A DNA stretch of 64,000 nt, from assembly GCF_014636315.1 (NCBI RefSeq), contig NZ_BMED01000005.1, positions 310,001 through 374,000 on the forward strand, given 5' to 3'. The number at the start of each line of letters is the position of its first letter. Position 1 is the stretch's first letter. Shown piece by piece: positions 25,872 to 35,121 of the stretch. Both the position numbers and the translations under genes were made by a program. The notes beneath the pieces were generated by a model that saw only the letters and a program-made list of their open reading frames with translations, was not told the origin of the DNA and made no database searches. Source of the DNA: Parundibacterium terreum. Its GTDB lineage: Bacteria; Pseudomonadota; Gammaproteobacteria; Burkholderiales; Burkholderiaceae_D.

Positions 25872-26504
25872 ATGAGTCAAATTATTGGCGAAAACGCCCA
25901 GCATGATGAGCTTTTGACGCGCGTGGGTCATATGACCCGTCTGCTACACGACAGCTTGCGCGGCCTCGGTCTGGATAAGTTGCTAGAGCGTGCGGCCGAT
26001 GATATTCCGGACGCCAGGGACAGGCTCGAATATGTGGCGCGCATGTCGGAACAGGCTGCGCAGCGGGTGTTAAATGCGACCGATGTCGCTATCCCTCTGC
26101 AGGAGTCGCTGGATACCGGCGCAAAGAAAATTTCGGCGGATTTGCAAAGTCTGTTGGGCCAGGCTGCGACGGTAGAGCAATATCAGCAGCAAGCGAGCCA
26201 GACTTTGGAGTATTTGAAGTCGGTCAGCGGCAGTAGCGCTGAAACCAAGTCGCATCTGATGGATATCATGATGGCGCAGGATTTTCAGGATCTGACCGGA
26301 CAAGTGATCAAACGCGTGACTGAGCTGGCGCAAAATCTGGAGCAGCAGTTGGTGCAATTGCTGATCGATTATTCGCCCGGTGAAATCAAGCGCGATACCG
26401 GGGATGGTCTGCTGAACGGACCGCAAATCAATCCCACGGGAAATGCCGATGTCGTTGCCGACCAGGGCCAGGTAGATGATTTGCTGGACAGTCTCGGATT
26501 TTAA
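25872..26504 (+). CDS. cheZ: Protein phosphatase CheZ (canonical copy)
   Basis: Dephosphorylates CheY-P to end the tumble signal (210 aa; E. coli 214). The four-helix-bundle catalytic segment is MAQDFQDLTGQVIKRV, with the Asp and Gln of the DxxxQ pair. The C-terminal CheY-P-binding peptide VDDLLDSLGF is intact. An AAGGAGCGG ribosome site precedes the ATG. A weak hairpin with a T-run (26562-26584) follows the gene. Confidence 0.96.
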   Translation: MSQIIGENAQHDELLTRVGHMTRLLHDSLRGLGLDKLLERAADDIPDARDRLEYVARMSEQAAQRVLNATDVAIPLQESLDTGAKKISADLQSLLGQAATVEQYQQQASQTLEYLKSVSGSSAETKSHLMDIMMAQDFQDLTGQVIKRVTELAQNLEQQLVQLLIDYSPGEIKRDTGDGLLNGPQINPTGNADVVADQGQVDDLLDSLGF

Positions 26505-26561
26505 GATTGTGCTTCTTGCTTAATGATCGGGCCGGCGTGGTCGCCTTCAACTATTTACCGT

Positions 26562-26584
26562 CCATGATCGCCATGGCTTTTTTT
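26562..26584 (+). terminator. Weak terminator after cheZ
   Basis: CCATG (26562-26566) pairs with CATGG (26572-26576) around a five-base loop, followed by C and seven T residues. The stem is short, so efficiency is doubtful. Confidence 0.4.
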
Positions 26585-26597
26585 AGATTATCCCACT

Positions 26598-27818
26598 ATG
26601 AGTGAAGTAAACTTCATCGTCAGAGAACCTTTGCTGGATCCTAAGCAAAAGGTCATCGGTCTCCAGTTGTCCTGGCAGCATCCGTCGGATCAGGCAGAGA
26701 ATGAAAGCGTGGAAAACCTGGATGCCCTGATGACTTTCGTCGCCGAGCATCTGAATGACGACGACAAGGGCTTCCTGCTGGGCGATAACCTGCTGTTCAT
26801 AGAAGCAGTTCCTGCTTTATTGCAAACTGAGGGCCTGCGCCTGCTGTCGCCCAAAAATACCGTTCTGATAATGTCAAAGCGTTATTTTGTGGAAGGCCCG
26901 GAGCTGGAATTGATCAAGAAGGTCAGGGCGGAAGGTTACGGCATCTCTGTTCGGGGTGGTGACCTCAGCGGCTTGGATCGCACCATGTTGTCTCAGGTCT
27001 CGCACGTAGAAGTCCAGCTCGGCGCAGCCAATCTTTCCGCCCAGGCCAAGGCCTACGCAGTGCTGAAGCAACTGTCCGTGCGCATGGTCGCCAGGAAGGT
27101 CTCTACCTGGCAGGATTACGATGCATGTTCCGCCCTGGGGCTGGACTGTTTCGTCGGCAAGCTGCATCTGACACCGCGCCCCAGCACCAATCAGAAGGGT
27201 CTGAATTCTTCGCAGACCACCATTTTGCAATTGATGGAAATGGTCAGGAAAAATGCCGACATCCAACAACTGGAAGCGGTTGTGAAGCGCGATGCAACCT
27301 TGGCGTACAAGCTGCTGCGCTACATTAACTCTGCGGGTTTCGGTCTGCGCACTGAGGTACAGTCGCTGAAGCATGCAGTGCAGATACTCGGATACAGCCC
27401 ACTGTATCGCTGGTTATCCCTGTTGCTTGCCACGGCGAGCACCAGCGGCTATTCGCCGGTATTGCTGGAAACGGCGATCGTGCGCGGCCGCTTTGCCGAG
27501 TTGCTGGGCCAATCCCAGATGTCCAAGAGCGAAGCAGAAAATCTGTTTGTGGCTGGCATGTTCTCCCTGCTGGACCGCTTGCTGGGTATACCGATGGAAG
27601 AGGTCTTATCCACGATCCAGTTGCCGGAAGCAGTGACGGAAGCGTTGATTTCCCGCGGTGGCCTGTATGGCCCTTACCTTGCATTGGCAGAGGCCTGTGA
27701 ACTGAACAGCATGCTGGTCGGTTCTCTTGCGGAATCCCTGGATATTACTCCTGCCGACGTCAACAAAGCCCATTTGTCGGCGCTGGTGTTTGCAAAAAAT
27801 ATCGCTTCCGCAGCTTAA
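26598..27818 (+). CDS. Degenerate EAL plus HDOD signalling protein
   Basis: A 406-aa protein of the YuxH-type architecture: an N-terminal EAL-like domain (about 5-195) in which the EAL catalytic motif is not present (LQLSW stands in that region), followed by an HDOD domain (about 200-400) with ILQLMEMVRKNADIQQLEAVVKRDATLAYKLLRYINSA and SLKHAVQILG. Such proteins usually regulate motility or cyclic-di-GMP circuits without hydrolysing the nucleotide. It stands alone between cheZ and flhB with its own strong terminator. No clear ribosome site precedes the ATG. Confidence 0.85.
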   Translation: MSEVNFIVREPLLDPKQKVIGLQLSWQHPSDQAENESVENLDALMTFVAEHLNDDDKGFLLGDNLLFIEAVPALLQTEGLRLLSPKNTVLIMSKRYFVEGPELELIKKVRAEGYGISVRGGDLSGLDRTMLSQVSHVEVQLGAANLSAQAKAYAVLKQLSVRMVARKVSTWQDYDACSALGLDCFVGKLHLTPRPSTNQKGLNSSQTTILQLMEMVRKNADIQQLEAVVKRDATLAYKLLRYINSAGFGLRTEVQSLKHAVQILGYSPLYRWLSLLLATASTSGYSPVLLETAIVRGRFAELLGQSQMSKSEAENLFVAGMFSLLDRLLGIPMEEVLSTIQLPEAVTEALISRGGLYGPYLALAEACELNSMLVGSLAESLDITPADVNKAHLSALVFAKNIASAA

Positions 27819-27844
27819 AGACATTTTACGCAATTCACCCGCTT

Positions 27845-27885
27845 TGCCGAAAACGCTGTACTGGTTTTCGGCATTGTCTTTTTTT
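27845..27885 (+). terminator. Rho-independent terminator after EAL-HDOD gene
   Basis: TGCCGAAAAC (27845-27854) pairs perfectly with GTTTTCGGCA (27864-27873) around a nine-base loop; a run of seven T ends at 27885. Confidence 0.9.
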
Positions 27886-28121
27886 GTGCCGCATCTCACA
27901 CCTACTTTTAGGGTGCCGGTACGGCTTCATTTCCCCAAAATCAAAAAAATTTCCACATGGAAAAAATATTTCAGCATTTCCCACGGAATTGGTGATGCGA
28001 AATAAAGGGTAATTTTGCACCTGTTCCCGGCATGAACTGGTGTCACTTTCTACAATAATCGTACCTGTAAATCTGTCAATGCGACGTGTTGTACGCAAGA
28101 CAGGCGATAACGGGGTTGGCA
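27886..28121. other. Gene-free promoter region before flhB
   Basis: About 236 bp between the terminator and the flhB start. It contains the small inverted repeat TTTCC-acat-GGAAA (27950-27963) and a TACAAT near 28050. No sigma-28 box is visible, consistent with a FlhDC-dependent class II promoter, though I cannot delimit the binding site. Confidence 0.45.
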
Positions 28122-29324
28122 ATGGCCGAAGAAAGTGATCTTGAAAGAACCGAACCGGCGTCGCCGAAGCGCCTGGAACAGGCGCGTGAAGAGGGCGACG
28201 TACCGCGTTCGCGCGAACTTTCTACTTGTACTATTTTATTGGCCGCCGGTGCTTCCCTGTGGGGCATGGGGGACGGCTTGATACGCCAGTTGAACCATGC
28301 GCTGATCGCAGGGCTCAGCATGGACAGGACACAGGCCTATGATCATGCCGTGCTGTTTGCGCACATAGGCGCCACCTTGATGGACGTGCTGGTCGCCTTT
28401 GCGCCCGTCGCCGGGCTGCTGATGCTGGTCGCGCTGGCATCGCCGCTGCTGATAGGCGGCTGGCTGTTCAGCGGCAAAGCCCTGCAACCTAATTTTGGCC
28501 GCCTGAATCCGCTGAGTGGTTTGGGCAACATGATTTCTGCGCGTGCAGGTGTGGAACTGCTGAAGGCGGTCGGCAAGACTATTCTGGTCGGTGTGGTGGC
28601 CTGGATCGCCATCATGGGGCAGAAAAATGCCATCTTCGGCCTTGCTGTAGAACCCTTGCACGAAGGTCCTGCACATGTCGGCCATATGCTGGGTGTCTGC
28701 TTCCTGTCTATTGTTGGTGCGCTGGTGCTGATCGCGGCAATCGATGCGCCTTACCAGATGTGGCATTACGCGAACAAGCTGAAGATGACGCATCAGGAAG
28801 TGGTGCAGGAATCCAAGGAAGCCAACGGTAACCCGCAGATCAAGGCCAAGATCCGGGCCCAGCAGCGTGAAATGGCGCGTCGCAGGATGATGTCGGAAGT
28901 GCCTACCGCCGATGTAGTCGTCACCAACCCGACCCACTTTGCCGTAGCCCTGAAATATTCCGATGGCGCGATGCGCGCGCCGAAAGTGGTTGCCAAAGGT
29001 GCGGACGAAGTCGCTGCGAAAATCCGTGAACTGGCCGCTGCCAACAATGTTCCGCTGCTTGAGGCGCCGCCACTGGCCCGTGCCTTGTACAAGCATACCG
29101 ATCTGGGCGATGAGATTCCCGAGAAGCTCTATGCAGCCGTGGCCGAGGTGCTGGCCTATGTCTTCCAATTAAAAACTTTCCGTCAACGTGGCGGTAACCG
29201 ACCGATGCAACCAAATGATTTGCAAGTGCCTGCAGAGCTGGATCCGAATAGCCCCGTTGCGATTGCCGCTGCGGCTGCTGCCAAGAACAAAGCTGCCGGC
29301 GCTGATAATGGAGTCGTAGCATGA
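28122..29324 (+). CDS. flhB: Flagellar export apparatus protein FlhB
   Basis: The substrate-specificity switch of the flagellar type III export gate (400 aa). The N-terminal membrane domain has four helices (about 35-50, 85-115, 145-165, 185-210), and the cytoplasmic domain has the autocleavage motif NPTH at about 269-272. The ATG at 28122 begins AEESDLERTEPASPKRL, matching the family. An earlier in-frame start adds 12 unrelated residues. A Pro/Ala-rich tail follows the conserved part. It overlaps flhA by four bases (ATGA). Confidence 0.95.
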   Translation: MAEESDLERTEPASPKRLEQAREEGDVPRSRELSTCTILLAAGASLWGMGDGLIRQLNHALIAGLSMDRTQAYDHAVLFAHIGATLMDVLVAFAPVAGLLMLVALASPLLIGGWLFSGKALQPNFGRLNPLSGLGNMISARAGVELLKAVGKTILVGVVAWIAIMGQKNAIFGLAVEPLHEGPAHVGHMLGVCFLSIVGALVLIAAIDAPYQMWHYANKLKMTHQEVVQESKEANGNPQIKAKIRAQQREMARRRMMSEVPTADVVVTNPTHFAVALKYSDGAMRAPKVVAKGADEVAAKIRELAAANNVPLLEAPPLARALYKHTDLGDEIPEKLYAAVAEVLAYVFQLKTFRQRGGNRPMQPNDLQVPAELDPNSPVAIAAAAAAKNKAAGADNGVVA

Positions 29325-31393
29325 AGTGGCCTGTATGGATGAAAAAATTCAATAGCAAGGGCATTGCAGCGCCGATATTGATCATCATGATGCTGGCGAT
29401 GATGATATTGCCGCTGCCTGCGTTTGTGCTGGATATCTTTTTCAGCTTTAACATCGCATTGTCCATCATCGTGCTGCTGACCAGCTTGTACACGATCAAA
29501 CCGCTGGATTTCATGGCTTTTCCTGCCGTGCTGCTGGTCAGCACGATGCTGCGCCTGTCGCTGAACGTTGCTTCCACCCGTGTTGTTCTGACGGAAGGCC
29601 ATACCGGGCCGGACGCTGCGGGCAAGGTCATTGAGGCCTTCGGCCACTTCCTGATCGGCGGCAACTACACCGTCGGTATCGTCGTATTTATCATTCTGAC
29701 CATCATCAACTTTACCGTCGTTACCAAAGGTGCAGGCCGTATCGCCGAGGTGGGCGCGCGTTTCGCATTGGATGCGATGCCAGGTAAGCAGATGGCGATT
29801 GATGCCGATCTGAATGCCGGCCTGATCGCCGAGCAGGAAGCCCGCCGCCGCCGTACCGAAGTGGCGCAGGAAGCCGAATTTTACGGCGCGATGGACGGTG
29901 CCAGTAAATATGTCCGGGGCGATGCGGTGGCAGGCATTATGGTCACCGTCATTAATATTGTCGGCGGCCTCATTGTCGGCATCATCCAGCATGATCTCGA
30001 TTTTGCCGCAGCGTTGAAGAACTACACGCTGCTGGCCATCGGTGACGGCCTGGTAGCGCAGATTCCTTCGCTGATCATCTCCACGGCAGCCGGTATCATC
30101 GTATCCCGCGTTGCCAGCGAACAGGACATCGGCGGCCAGTTGCTCGGCCAGTTGTTCGCCAAACCGCAAGTCCTGTATATCACCGCCGGCATCGTTGGCG
30201 GCATGGGCATCATTCCCGGCATGCCGCATATCGCCTTTATTTTCCTGGCAGCGCTGCTGGCTGGCGCAGGCTACCTGATTTCCAACCGTGGAGAAGTGGT
30301 CGAGAAGAAGGAAGAGCCCGCCAAGGCACCGGTCGCTCCGGAAATCGAAGAAGCAACCTGGCAGGACATCATGCCGGTTGACACGCTGGGCCTGGAAGTG
30401 GGCTATCGCCTGATTCCGCTGGTGGATAAAGGGCAGGGTGGAGAATTGCTGCGCAGGATCAAGGGCATACGCAAAAAATTCGCGCAGGAAGTGGGTTTCC
30501 TGTCGCCGCCGGTGCACATCCGCGACAACCTGGAGTTAAAGCCTTCCGTCTACAGGATTACCCTGAAAGGCGTGGAGGTTGGCACTGGCGAGGCGATTAC
30601 CGGTCAATACCTGGCGATCAATCCCGGCATGGTTTCCGGTCCCTTGCCCGGCGTCGAAACTACCGACCCTGCATTCGGCCTGCCGGCGATCTGGATCGAT
30701 GCCGGCATGCGTGAACAGGCCCAATCTATGGGCTATACCGTGGTGGATGCCGGCACGGTGATCGCAACGCACCTGAACCATCTGATTACTTCGCATGCTG
30801 CAGAATTGCTCGGCCGCCAGGAAGTGCAGTCGCTGCTGGATCATGTGGCCAAGGATTCGCCTAAGCTGGTCGAGGACCTGGTGCCCAAGCTGATTCCGGT
30901 CGCCACCTTGCAGAAAGTCTTGCAAAACCTGCTGGTGGAAGGCGTACATATTCGCGATATGCGCACCATCATTGAAAACCTGTCCGAGCACGCAGTGCAA
31001 ACGCAGGATGCAGGCGACCTGACAGCATTTGTCCGGATTGCACTGGGCCGCGCGATCGTCCAGCAGATATTCCCGTCCACCAATGAGCTGACGGTCATGA
31101 CACTGGATAACCGCCTGGAACGACTGCTGATGCAAGCCTTGCAAACCGGCGGCTCTGATGGTTCTGGCATAGAGCCCGGCCTGGCGGATACGCTGGCCAG
31201 CCAGACTGAGGCAGCAGCGCAAAACCAGGAAAAACTGGGATTAACGCCGGTATTGCTGGTGCCTGCACCATTGCGCGCCTTGTTGTCGCGCTTTCTGAGA
31301 AGAAGTCTGCCGCAGTTGAAAGTGCTGTCGCATGCAGAATTACCTGAAACAAAAACGATTAGAGTTACCAGCCTTGTTGGAGGGCAATCATGA
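29321..31393 (+). CDS. flhA: Flagellar export apparatus protein FlhA
   Basis: The nonameric export-gate protein (690 aa; E. coli 692). Eight membrane helices lie in the first 330 residues, with the FHIPEP-family signature region GAGRIAEVGARFALDAMPGK and AEQEARRRRTEVAQEAEFYGAMDGA after TM4. The large cytoplasmic domain (about 345-690) binds chaperone-substrate complexes. The start overlaps flhB and the end overlaps flhF by four bases each, so the three are translationally coupled. Confidence 0.97.
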   Translation: MKWPVWMKKFNSKGIAAPILIIMMLAMMILPLPAFVLDIFFSFNIALSIIVLLTSLYTIKPLDFMAFPAVLLVSTMLRLSLNVASTRVVLTEGHTGPDAAGKVIEAFGHFLIGGNYTVGIVVFIILTIINFTVVTKGAGRIAEVGARFALDAMPGKQMAIDADLNAGLIAEQEARRRRTEVAQEAEFYGAMDGASKYVRGDAVAGIMVTVINIVGGLIVGIIQHDLDFAAALKNYTLLAIGDGLVAQIPSLIISTAAGIIVSRVASEQDIGGQLLGQLFAKPQVLYITAGIVGGMGIIPGMPHIAFIFLAALLAGAGYLISNRGEVVEKKEEPAKAPVAPEIEEATWQDIMPVDTLGLEVGYRLIPLVDKGQGGELLRRIKGIRKKFAQEVGFLSPPVHIRDNLELKPSVYRITLKGVEVGTGEAITGQYLAINPGMVSGPLPGVETTDPAFGLPAIWIDAGMREQAQSMGYTVVDAGTVIATHLNHLITSHAAELLGRQEVQSLLDHVAKDSPKLVEDLVPKLIPVATLQKVLQNLLVEGVHIRDMRTIIENLSEHAVQTQDAGDLTAFVRIALGRAIVQQIFPSTNELTVMTLDNRLERLLMQALQTGGSDGSGIEPGLADTLASQTEAAAQNQEKLGLTPVLLVPAPLRALLSRFLRRSLPQLKVLSHAELPETKTIRVTSLVGGQS

Positions 31394-32805
31394 ACGTAAG
31401 GAAATTTACCGCTAATACTTCGCGTGAAGCGATCAGGATGCTGAAGGACGCTCTTGGTCCTGACGCTGTGATCCTATCGAATCGGAATGTCGGCGGCAAG
31501 GTGGAAATCCTGGCGATGGCGGATGAGGCGATCTCATCGATTGCAACGCCGGAACACGAGCGCATGATGGTGCCTGAAGTGGCGAAGATCACGCCGCGTT
31601 TCAGCTCTGCCGCACAGGCAGTGCATGCGCCGGCTGCTCCGCTTTTCCAGCAACCGGAACAGCACTTCCAGCATGCACAGTTCCAGCCGCAGTCACAGTC
31701 GCAATCACAGCCGCAGGCGCATCAATCGAATCAATCGCAGCAGCAGCGCCCGCAACCGGTTTTTGCAAAACCAGTTGCGAAGCCCGAGGCTGCCATGAAG
31801 GAAGGCGGTAACGCCAGCGCCGCGGAAATGTCCAAGATGATGAGCGAGATACGTTCTATGCGGGGCATGCTGGAAGCGCAACTGGCTGAACTTTCCTGGA
31901 GCAATACCCAGAAGCGCCAGCCGGTGAAAGCCCAGATACTGAAGGAAATGCTGGCCACCGGCTTCAGCGCCAGCCTGGCGCGCTATCTGGTGGACAAGAT
32001 GCCTGAACCCGAAACCGTGGCCAGTGGCCTGTCCAGGATCAAGGCGATACTCGCCCACAACCTGACGACCATAGGCAATGAAAACGAAATCCTGGAAAAA
32101 GGCGGCGTGTATGCGCTGGTAGGGCCGACCGGTGTCGGCAAGACCACGACCACGGCCAAACTTGCAGCGCGCTGCGTGATGCGCCACGGCCCGGCCAAAC
32201 TGGCGCTGATTACGACCGATGCCTATCGTATCGGCGGTTACGAGCAGTTGCGCATTTACGGCAAGATCCTTGGCGTGATGGTGCACTCAGTCAAGGATGA
32301 AAGCGATCTGCGCATTGCGCTCTCCGAGCTGAAAAACAAGCATACGGTATTGATCGATACGGTCGGCGTAGGCCAGCGCGACAAGATGGTCACCGAGCAG
32401 GTGGCGATGCTGTCCGGTGCCGGCAATGACGTCAAGCGCCTGTTATGCCTGAACGCGACTTCCACCGGCGAGACCTTGAGCGAGGTAGTGCGGGCTTATC
32501 AGGGAGCTGGGCTGGCAGGTTGTATTTTGACCAAGCTGGATGAGGCGGCAACCATAGGCGGCGCGCTCGATATCATGATACGGCAAAAGTTGAATACCTA
32601 TTACATCGCCAGCGGGCAGAGGGTTCCAGAAGACTTGCATGTAGCCAACAAGAACTATCTGATAGACCGGGCATTCAAGCTGAAACGCGAAACCGCATCC
32701 TTCATGTTCAAGGATGATGAGTTGCCTATGCTGATGGCGAACGCCGCCGCGATGAATAACCGCATGAACAATGTAATGAATGGCAGGGAGGTGAGCTTTG
32801 GCTAG
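31390..32805 (+). CDS. flhF: SRP-type GTPase FlhF
   Basis: Sets the site, and with FlhG the number, of flagella in polarly flagellated bacteria (471 aa). An N-terminal basic domain (MNVRKFTANTSREAIRMLK) is followed by a Gln/Pro/His-rich linker (about 80-135) and the NG GTPase domain with the P-loop GPTGVGKTTTTAKLAA, DTVGVGQRD in the G3 region and TKLDEAATIGGALD. The presence of FlhF suggests polar placement. It overlaps flhA by four bases and flhG by eight. Confidence 0.95.
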   Translation: MNVRKFTANTSREAIRMLKDALGPDAVILSNRNVGGKVEILAMADEAISSIATPEHERMMVPEVAKITPRFSSAAQAVHAPAAPLFQQPEQHFQHAQFQPQSQSQSQPQAHQSNQSQQQRPQPVFAKPVAKPEAAMKEGGNASAAEMSKMMSEIRSMRGMLEAQLAELSWSNTQKRQPVKAQILKEMLATGFSASLARYLVDKMPEPETVASGLSRIKAILAHNLTTIGNENEILEKGGVYALVGPTGVGKTTTTAKLAARCVMRHGPAKLALITTDAYRIGGYEQLRIYGKILGVMVHSVKDESDLRIALSELKNKHTVLIDTVGVGQRDKMVTEQVAMLSGAGNDVKRLLCLNATSTGETLSEVVRAYQGAGLAGCILTKLDEAATIGGALDIMIRQKLNTYYIASGQRVPEDLHVANKNYLIDRAFKLKRETASFMFKDDELPMLMANAAAMNNRMNNVMNGREVSFG

Positions 32806-33640
32806 ATTCGATCAGGCGGAAGGGCTGCGCCGTATGCTGGAAGGGCCCAAGCCACGGGTTGTGACTGTGTTGTCCGCGTTGAGGGAAGACGAAAAAAGCG
32901 GCATGCTGGTCAATCTCGGCGTTTCCCTGGCGCGCCAGGGCAAGAATATCCTGATGGTGGATGCCAGGGCCTCTGCCGACAGCATAGGGGCGTGGTTAAA
33001 TGCGAATCCTGAGCAGACCTTGTTGGACGTTGCCAGACAACAGCGTACAATGCAAGACGCGATTAAAATAGTGTCTTCTGGACTATCTGTGGCCATGTTA
33101 GCAAAATATGCACCGGTATCGTCCAGTATCCCGACCGAAAACTCCCGGCGCTTGTCGCGGGTGTTTGATGTGGCGGTGAATCGCTCGGATTTAGTGATAG
33201 TCGACGGTGAAATTGATATCAATGACGCATTTCCTCTTGCATCCCTGGATGAAAGTGAGGTCGTAATGCAGGTATCTGCGAATCCAACAACAATTAAAAC
33301 AGCCTATGGCTTGATCAAGCGTGTAAACAGTCGAATAGGCAGGCGCTCCTATGGCATCATCGTGTCGGGAGCAACAGAGAAAGAAGCAAAATTGGTCTAT
33401 ACCAACATGGCGCAGGCTGCCAGCAGATACCTTGCCGTGCCTTTGCATTTCGTGGGATATGTGCCGGAAGATGAGCACATGAAAAAAGCGGCGCATTTGG
33501 GACGCTCGGTCATTGATGCTTTTCCGCTTGCCGGCGCGTCGCTTGCTTTTTACAGGTTGGCAGAGCAAATCGCACTGACCGCCCGTTCGACTTTAAGTTT
33601 GCAGGGATTGCCAGAGATAGGTGTTCGTCTCGGAACGTAA
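32798..33640 (+). CDS. flhG: MinD-like flagellar number regulator FlhG/FleN, degenerate P-loop
   Basis: In position and overall pattern this is FlhG (280 aa), the MinD-family partner of FlhF. The deviant Walker A (KGGxGKT) is not intact: the aligned segment reads SALREDEKSGMLVNLG, keeping only the second Lys and a Ser. The Asp in ILMVDAR and the DLVIVDGEIDI region are retained. ATP binding may therefore be lost or altered. The start is a TTG at 32798 behind AGGGAGGTGAG, inside the end of flhF. fliA begins six bases after the stop. Confidence 0.85.
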   Translation: MARFDQAEGLRRMLEGPKPRVVTVLSALREDEKSGMLVNLGVSLARQGKNILMVDARASADSIGAWLNANPEQTLLDVARQQRTMQDAIKIVSSGLSVAMLAKYAPVSSSIPTENSRRLSRVFDVAVNRSDLVIVDGEIDINDAFPLASLDESEVVMQVSANPTTIKTAYGLIKRVNSRIGRRSYGIIVSGATEKEAKLVYTNMAQAASRYLAVPLHFVGYVPEDEHMKKAAHLGRSVIDAFPLAGASLAFYRLAEQIALTARSTLSLQGLPEIGVRLGT

Positions 33641-33646
33641 TTACAT

Positions 33647-34378
33647 ATGTACACCGCCAGCGGAAAATCGGATAAAAATTTCTTACTTACGGAGCATGCT
33701 CCACTGGTCAAGCGGCTCGCTTACCAGCTAAAAGCCAGGTTGCCGCCCAGCGTAGAGGTGGATGACCTGGTTCAGGCCGGCATGATAGGCTTGCTTGATG
33801 CGATCAACCGCTATGAAGACAATCACGGCGCCCAGTTTGAAACCTATGCGATCCAGAGGATACGTGGTGCCATGCTGGATGAGCTGCGCAATAGCGACTG
33901 GCTGCCGCGCGGCGTGCGCCAGAATATGCGCAAGATAGAAAATGCAATGAACGCCCTGCAGCAAAAACTGGGACGGCCGCCGCTGGAGACTGAAGTCGCC
34001 AAGCAGCTCAAGCTGTCCCTGAGCGACTATCAGGATATGCTGGGCGATAGCGGTGGACATCAACTGGTGTACTACGAAGATTTTCATGATGCGGATACCA
34101 GGGAGCATTTCCTTGACCATTACACGTCGGACCAGTCCGGCGATCCTTTGCAGGATCTGCTGAATGGCGACTTTCGCGATGCGGTTATTCACGCGATCGA
34201 CAGTCTGCCCGAGCGAGAGAAATTGTTGATGGGTTTGTACTACGAACAGGAACTGAATCTGAAGGAAATCGGGGCGGTCATGGGGGTGTCGGAATCCCGT
34301 GTATCGCAACTCCATAGCCAGGCGGTAGCCCGGCTCAGGGCATCTTTGAGGGACAGAGCGTGGACTGGTCTAGCCTAG
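33647..34378 (+). CDS. fliA: Flagellar sigma factor FliA (sigma-28)
   Basis: Directs RNA polymerase to late flagellar and chemotaxis promoters (243 aa; E. coli 239). Region 2 shows LVKRLAYQLKARLPPSVEVDDLVQAGMIGLLDAI and FETYAIQRIRGAMLDELR; region 3 follows; region 4 has LPEREKLLMGLYYEQELNLKEIG and the helix-turn-helix VMGVSESRVSQLHSQAV. Its anti-sigma factor FlgM is encoded at 38102-38413. Matching promoters are seen before flgM, flgK and flhDC in this window. The end overlaps motC by 19 bp. Confidence 0.97.
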   Translation: MYTASGKSDKNFLLTEHAPLVKRLAYQLKARLPPSVEVDDLVQAGMIGLLDAINRYEDNHGAQFETYAIQRIRGAMLDELRNSDWLPRGVRQNMRKIENAMNALQQKLGRPPLETEVAKQLKLSLSDYQDMLGDSGGHQLVYYEDFHDADTREHFLDHYTSDQSGDPLQDLLNGDFRDAVIHAIDSLPEREKLLMGLYYEQELNLKEIGAVMGVSESRVSQLHSQAVARLRASLRDRAWTGLA

Positions 34379-35109
34379 TAGGTTTATTACTGGTGGTCGT
34401 CGGCATCCTGTTTGGGCAGGTGCTGGAGGGCGGCCGCATTTCTTCGCTGGTGCAACCGGCTGCGTTTGTCATTGTCGTAGTGGCGACGATAGGCGCCGTG
34501 ATGCTGCAAAGCCGGATGCCGGTTTTTATCCGCGGCGTACGCATGCTCAAGTGGATCATCAATTCACCGGAAGACAATACCAAGAAAACCATACAGGATG
34601 CGATGGTCTGGAGCAGTGTCGCCCGCCGCGAAGGTTTCCTGAGCCTGGAGCGTTATATGCAGTCCTCCAAGGATCCGTTCATCGCCAAGGGCTTGAGGCT
34701 GGTGATAGACGGTATCGATCCGTCCAGGTTGAAGGACATTCTGGATGTGGACATCTCCTTGTATGAGATGGAGCAAAGGCAAGCGGTCAAGATCTGGGAA
34801 TCCGCCGGCGGCTATTCGCCGACTATCGGCATCCTGGGGGCGGTGCTTGGACTGATACACGTGATGGAAAACCTGACGGACCCCAGCAAGCTGGGCAGCG
34901 GCATTGCCGTCGCTTTTGTGGCAACCATCTACGGCGTGGGCCTGGCGAATCTGTTTTTCCTCCCTGTCAGCAATAAGCTGAAAGAGATCATTTCGCGCGA
35001 AGTCATACGCAGGGAAATGCTGGCGGATATTTTCTTCAGCATTGCACTGGGTGACAGCACCCGCCTGGTGGAAGAGCGGCTCTCCAATCATCGCCAGGCA
35101 ACGGCTTAA
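34360..35109 (+). CDS. motC: Second stator subunit, MotA-like (MotC)
   Basis: A MotA/TolQ-family membrane protein (249 aa) with helices at about 3-22, 30-48, 148-170 and 180-202, and GYSPTIGILGAVLGLIHVMENL as TM3 entry. It starts at a GTG inside the end of fliA and is followed by motD after 12 bp. By comparison with Pseudomonas, a MotCD pair works as a second stator beside MotAB on the same rotor. It lacks the longer loop of the MotA at 13222. Confidence 0.92.
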   Translation: MDWSSLVGLLLVVVGILFGQVLEGGRISSLVQPAAFVIVVVATIGAVMLQSRMPVFIRGVRMLKWIINSPEDNTKKTIQDAMVWSSVARREGFLSLERYMQSSKDPFIAKGLRLVIDGIDPSRLKDILDVDISLYEMEQRQAVKIWESAGGYSPTIGILGAVLGLIHVMENLTDPSKLGSGIAVAFVATIYGVGLANLFFLPVSNKLKEIISREVIRREMLADIFFSIALGDSTRLVEERLSNHRQATA

Positions 35110-35121
35110 GCGGTCAACACC

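Noticed and set aside
29183..30517. 444-codon open frame opposite flhB/flhA
   Set aside because: Antisense shadow with His/Gln/Asp-rich composition produced by the FlhA codons.
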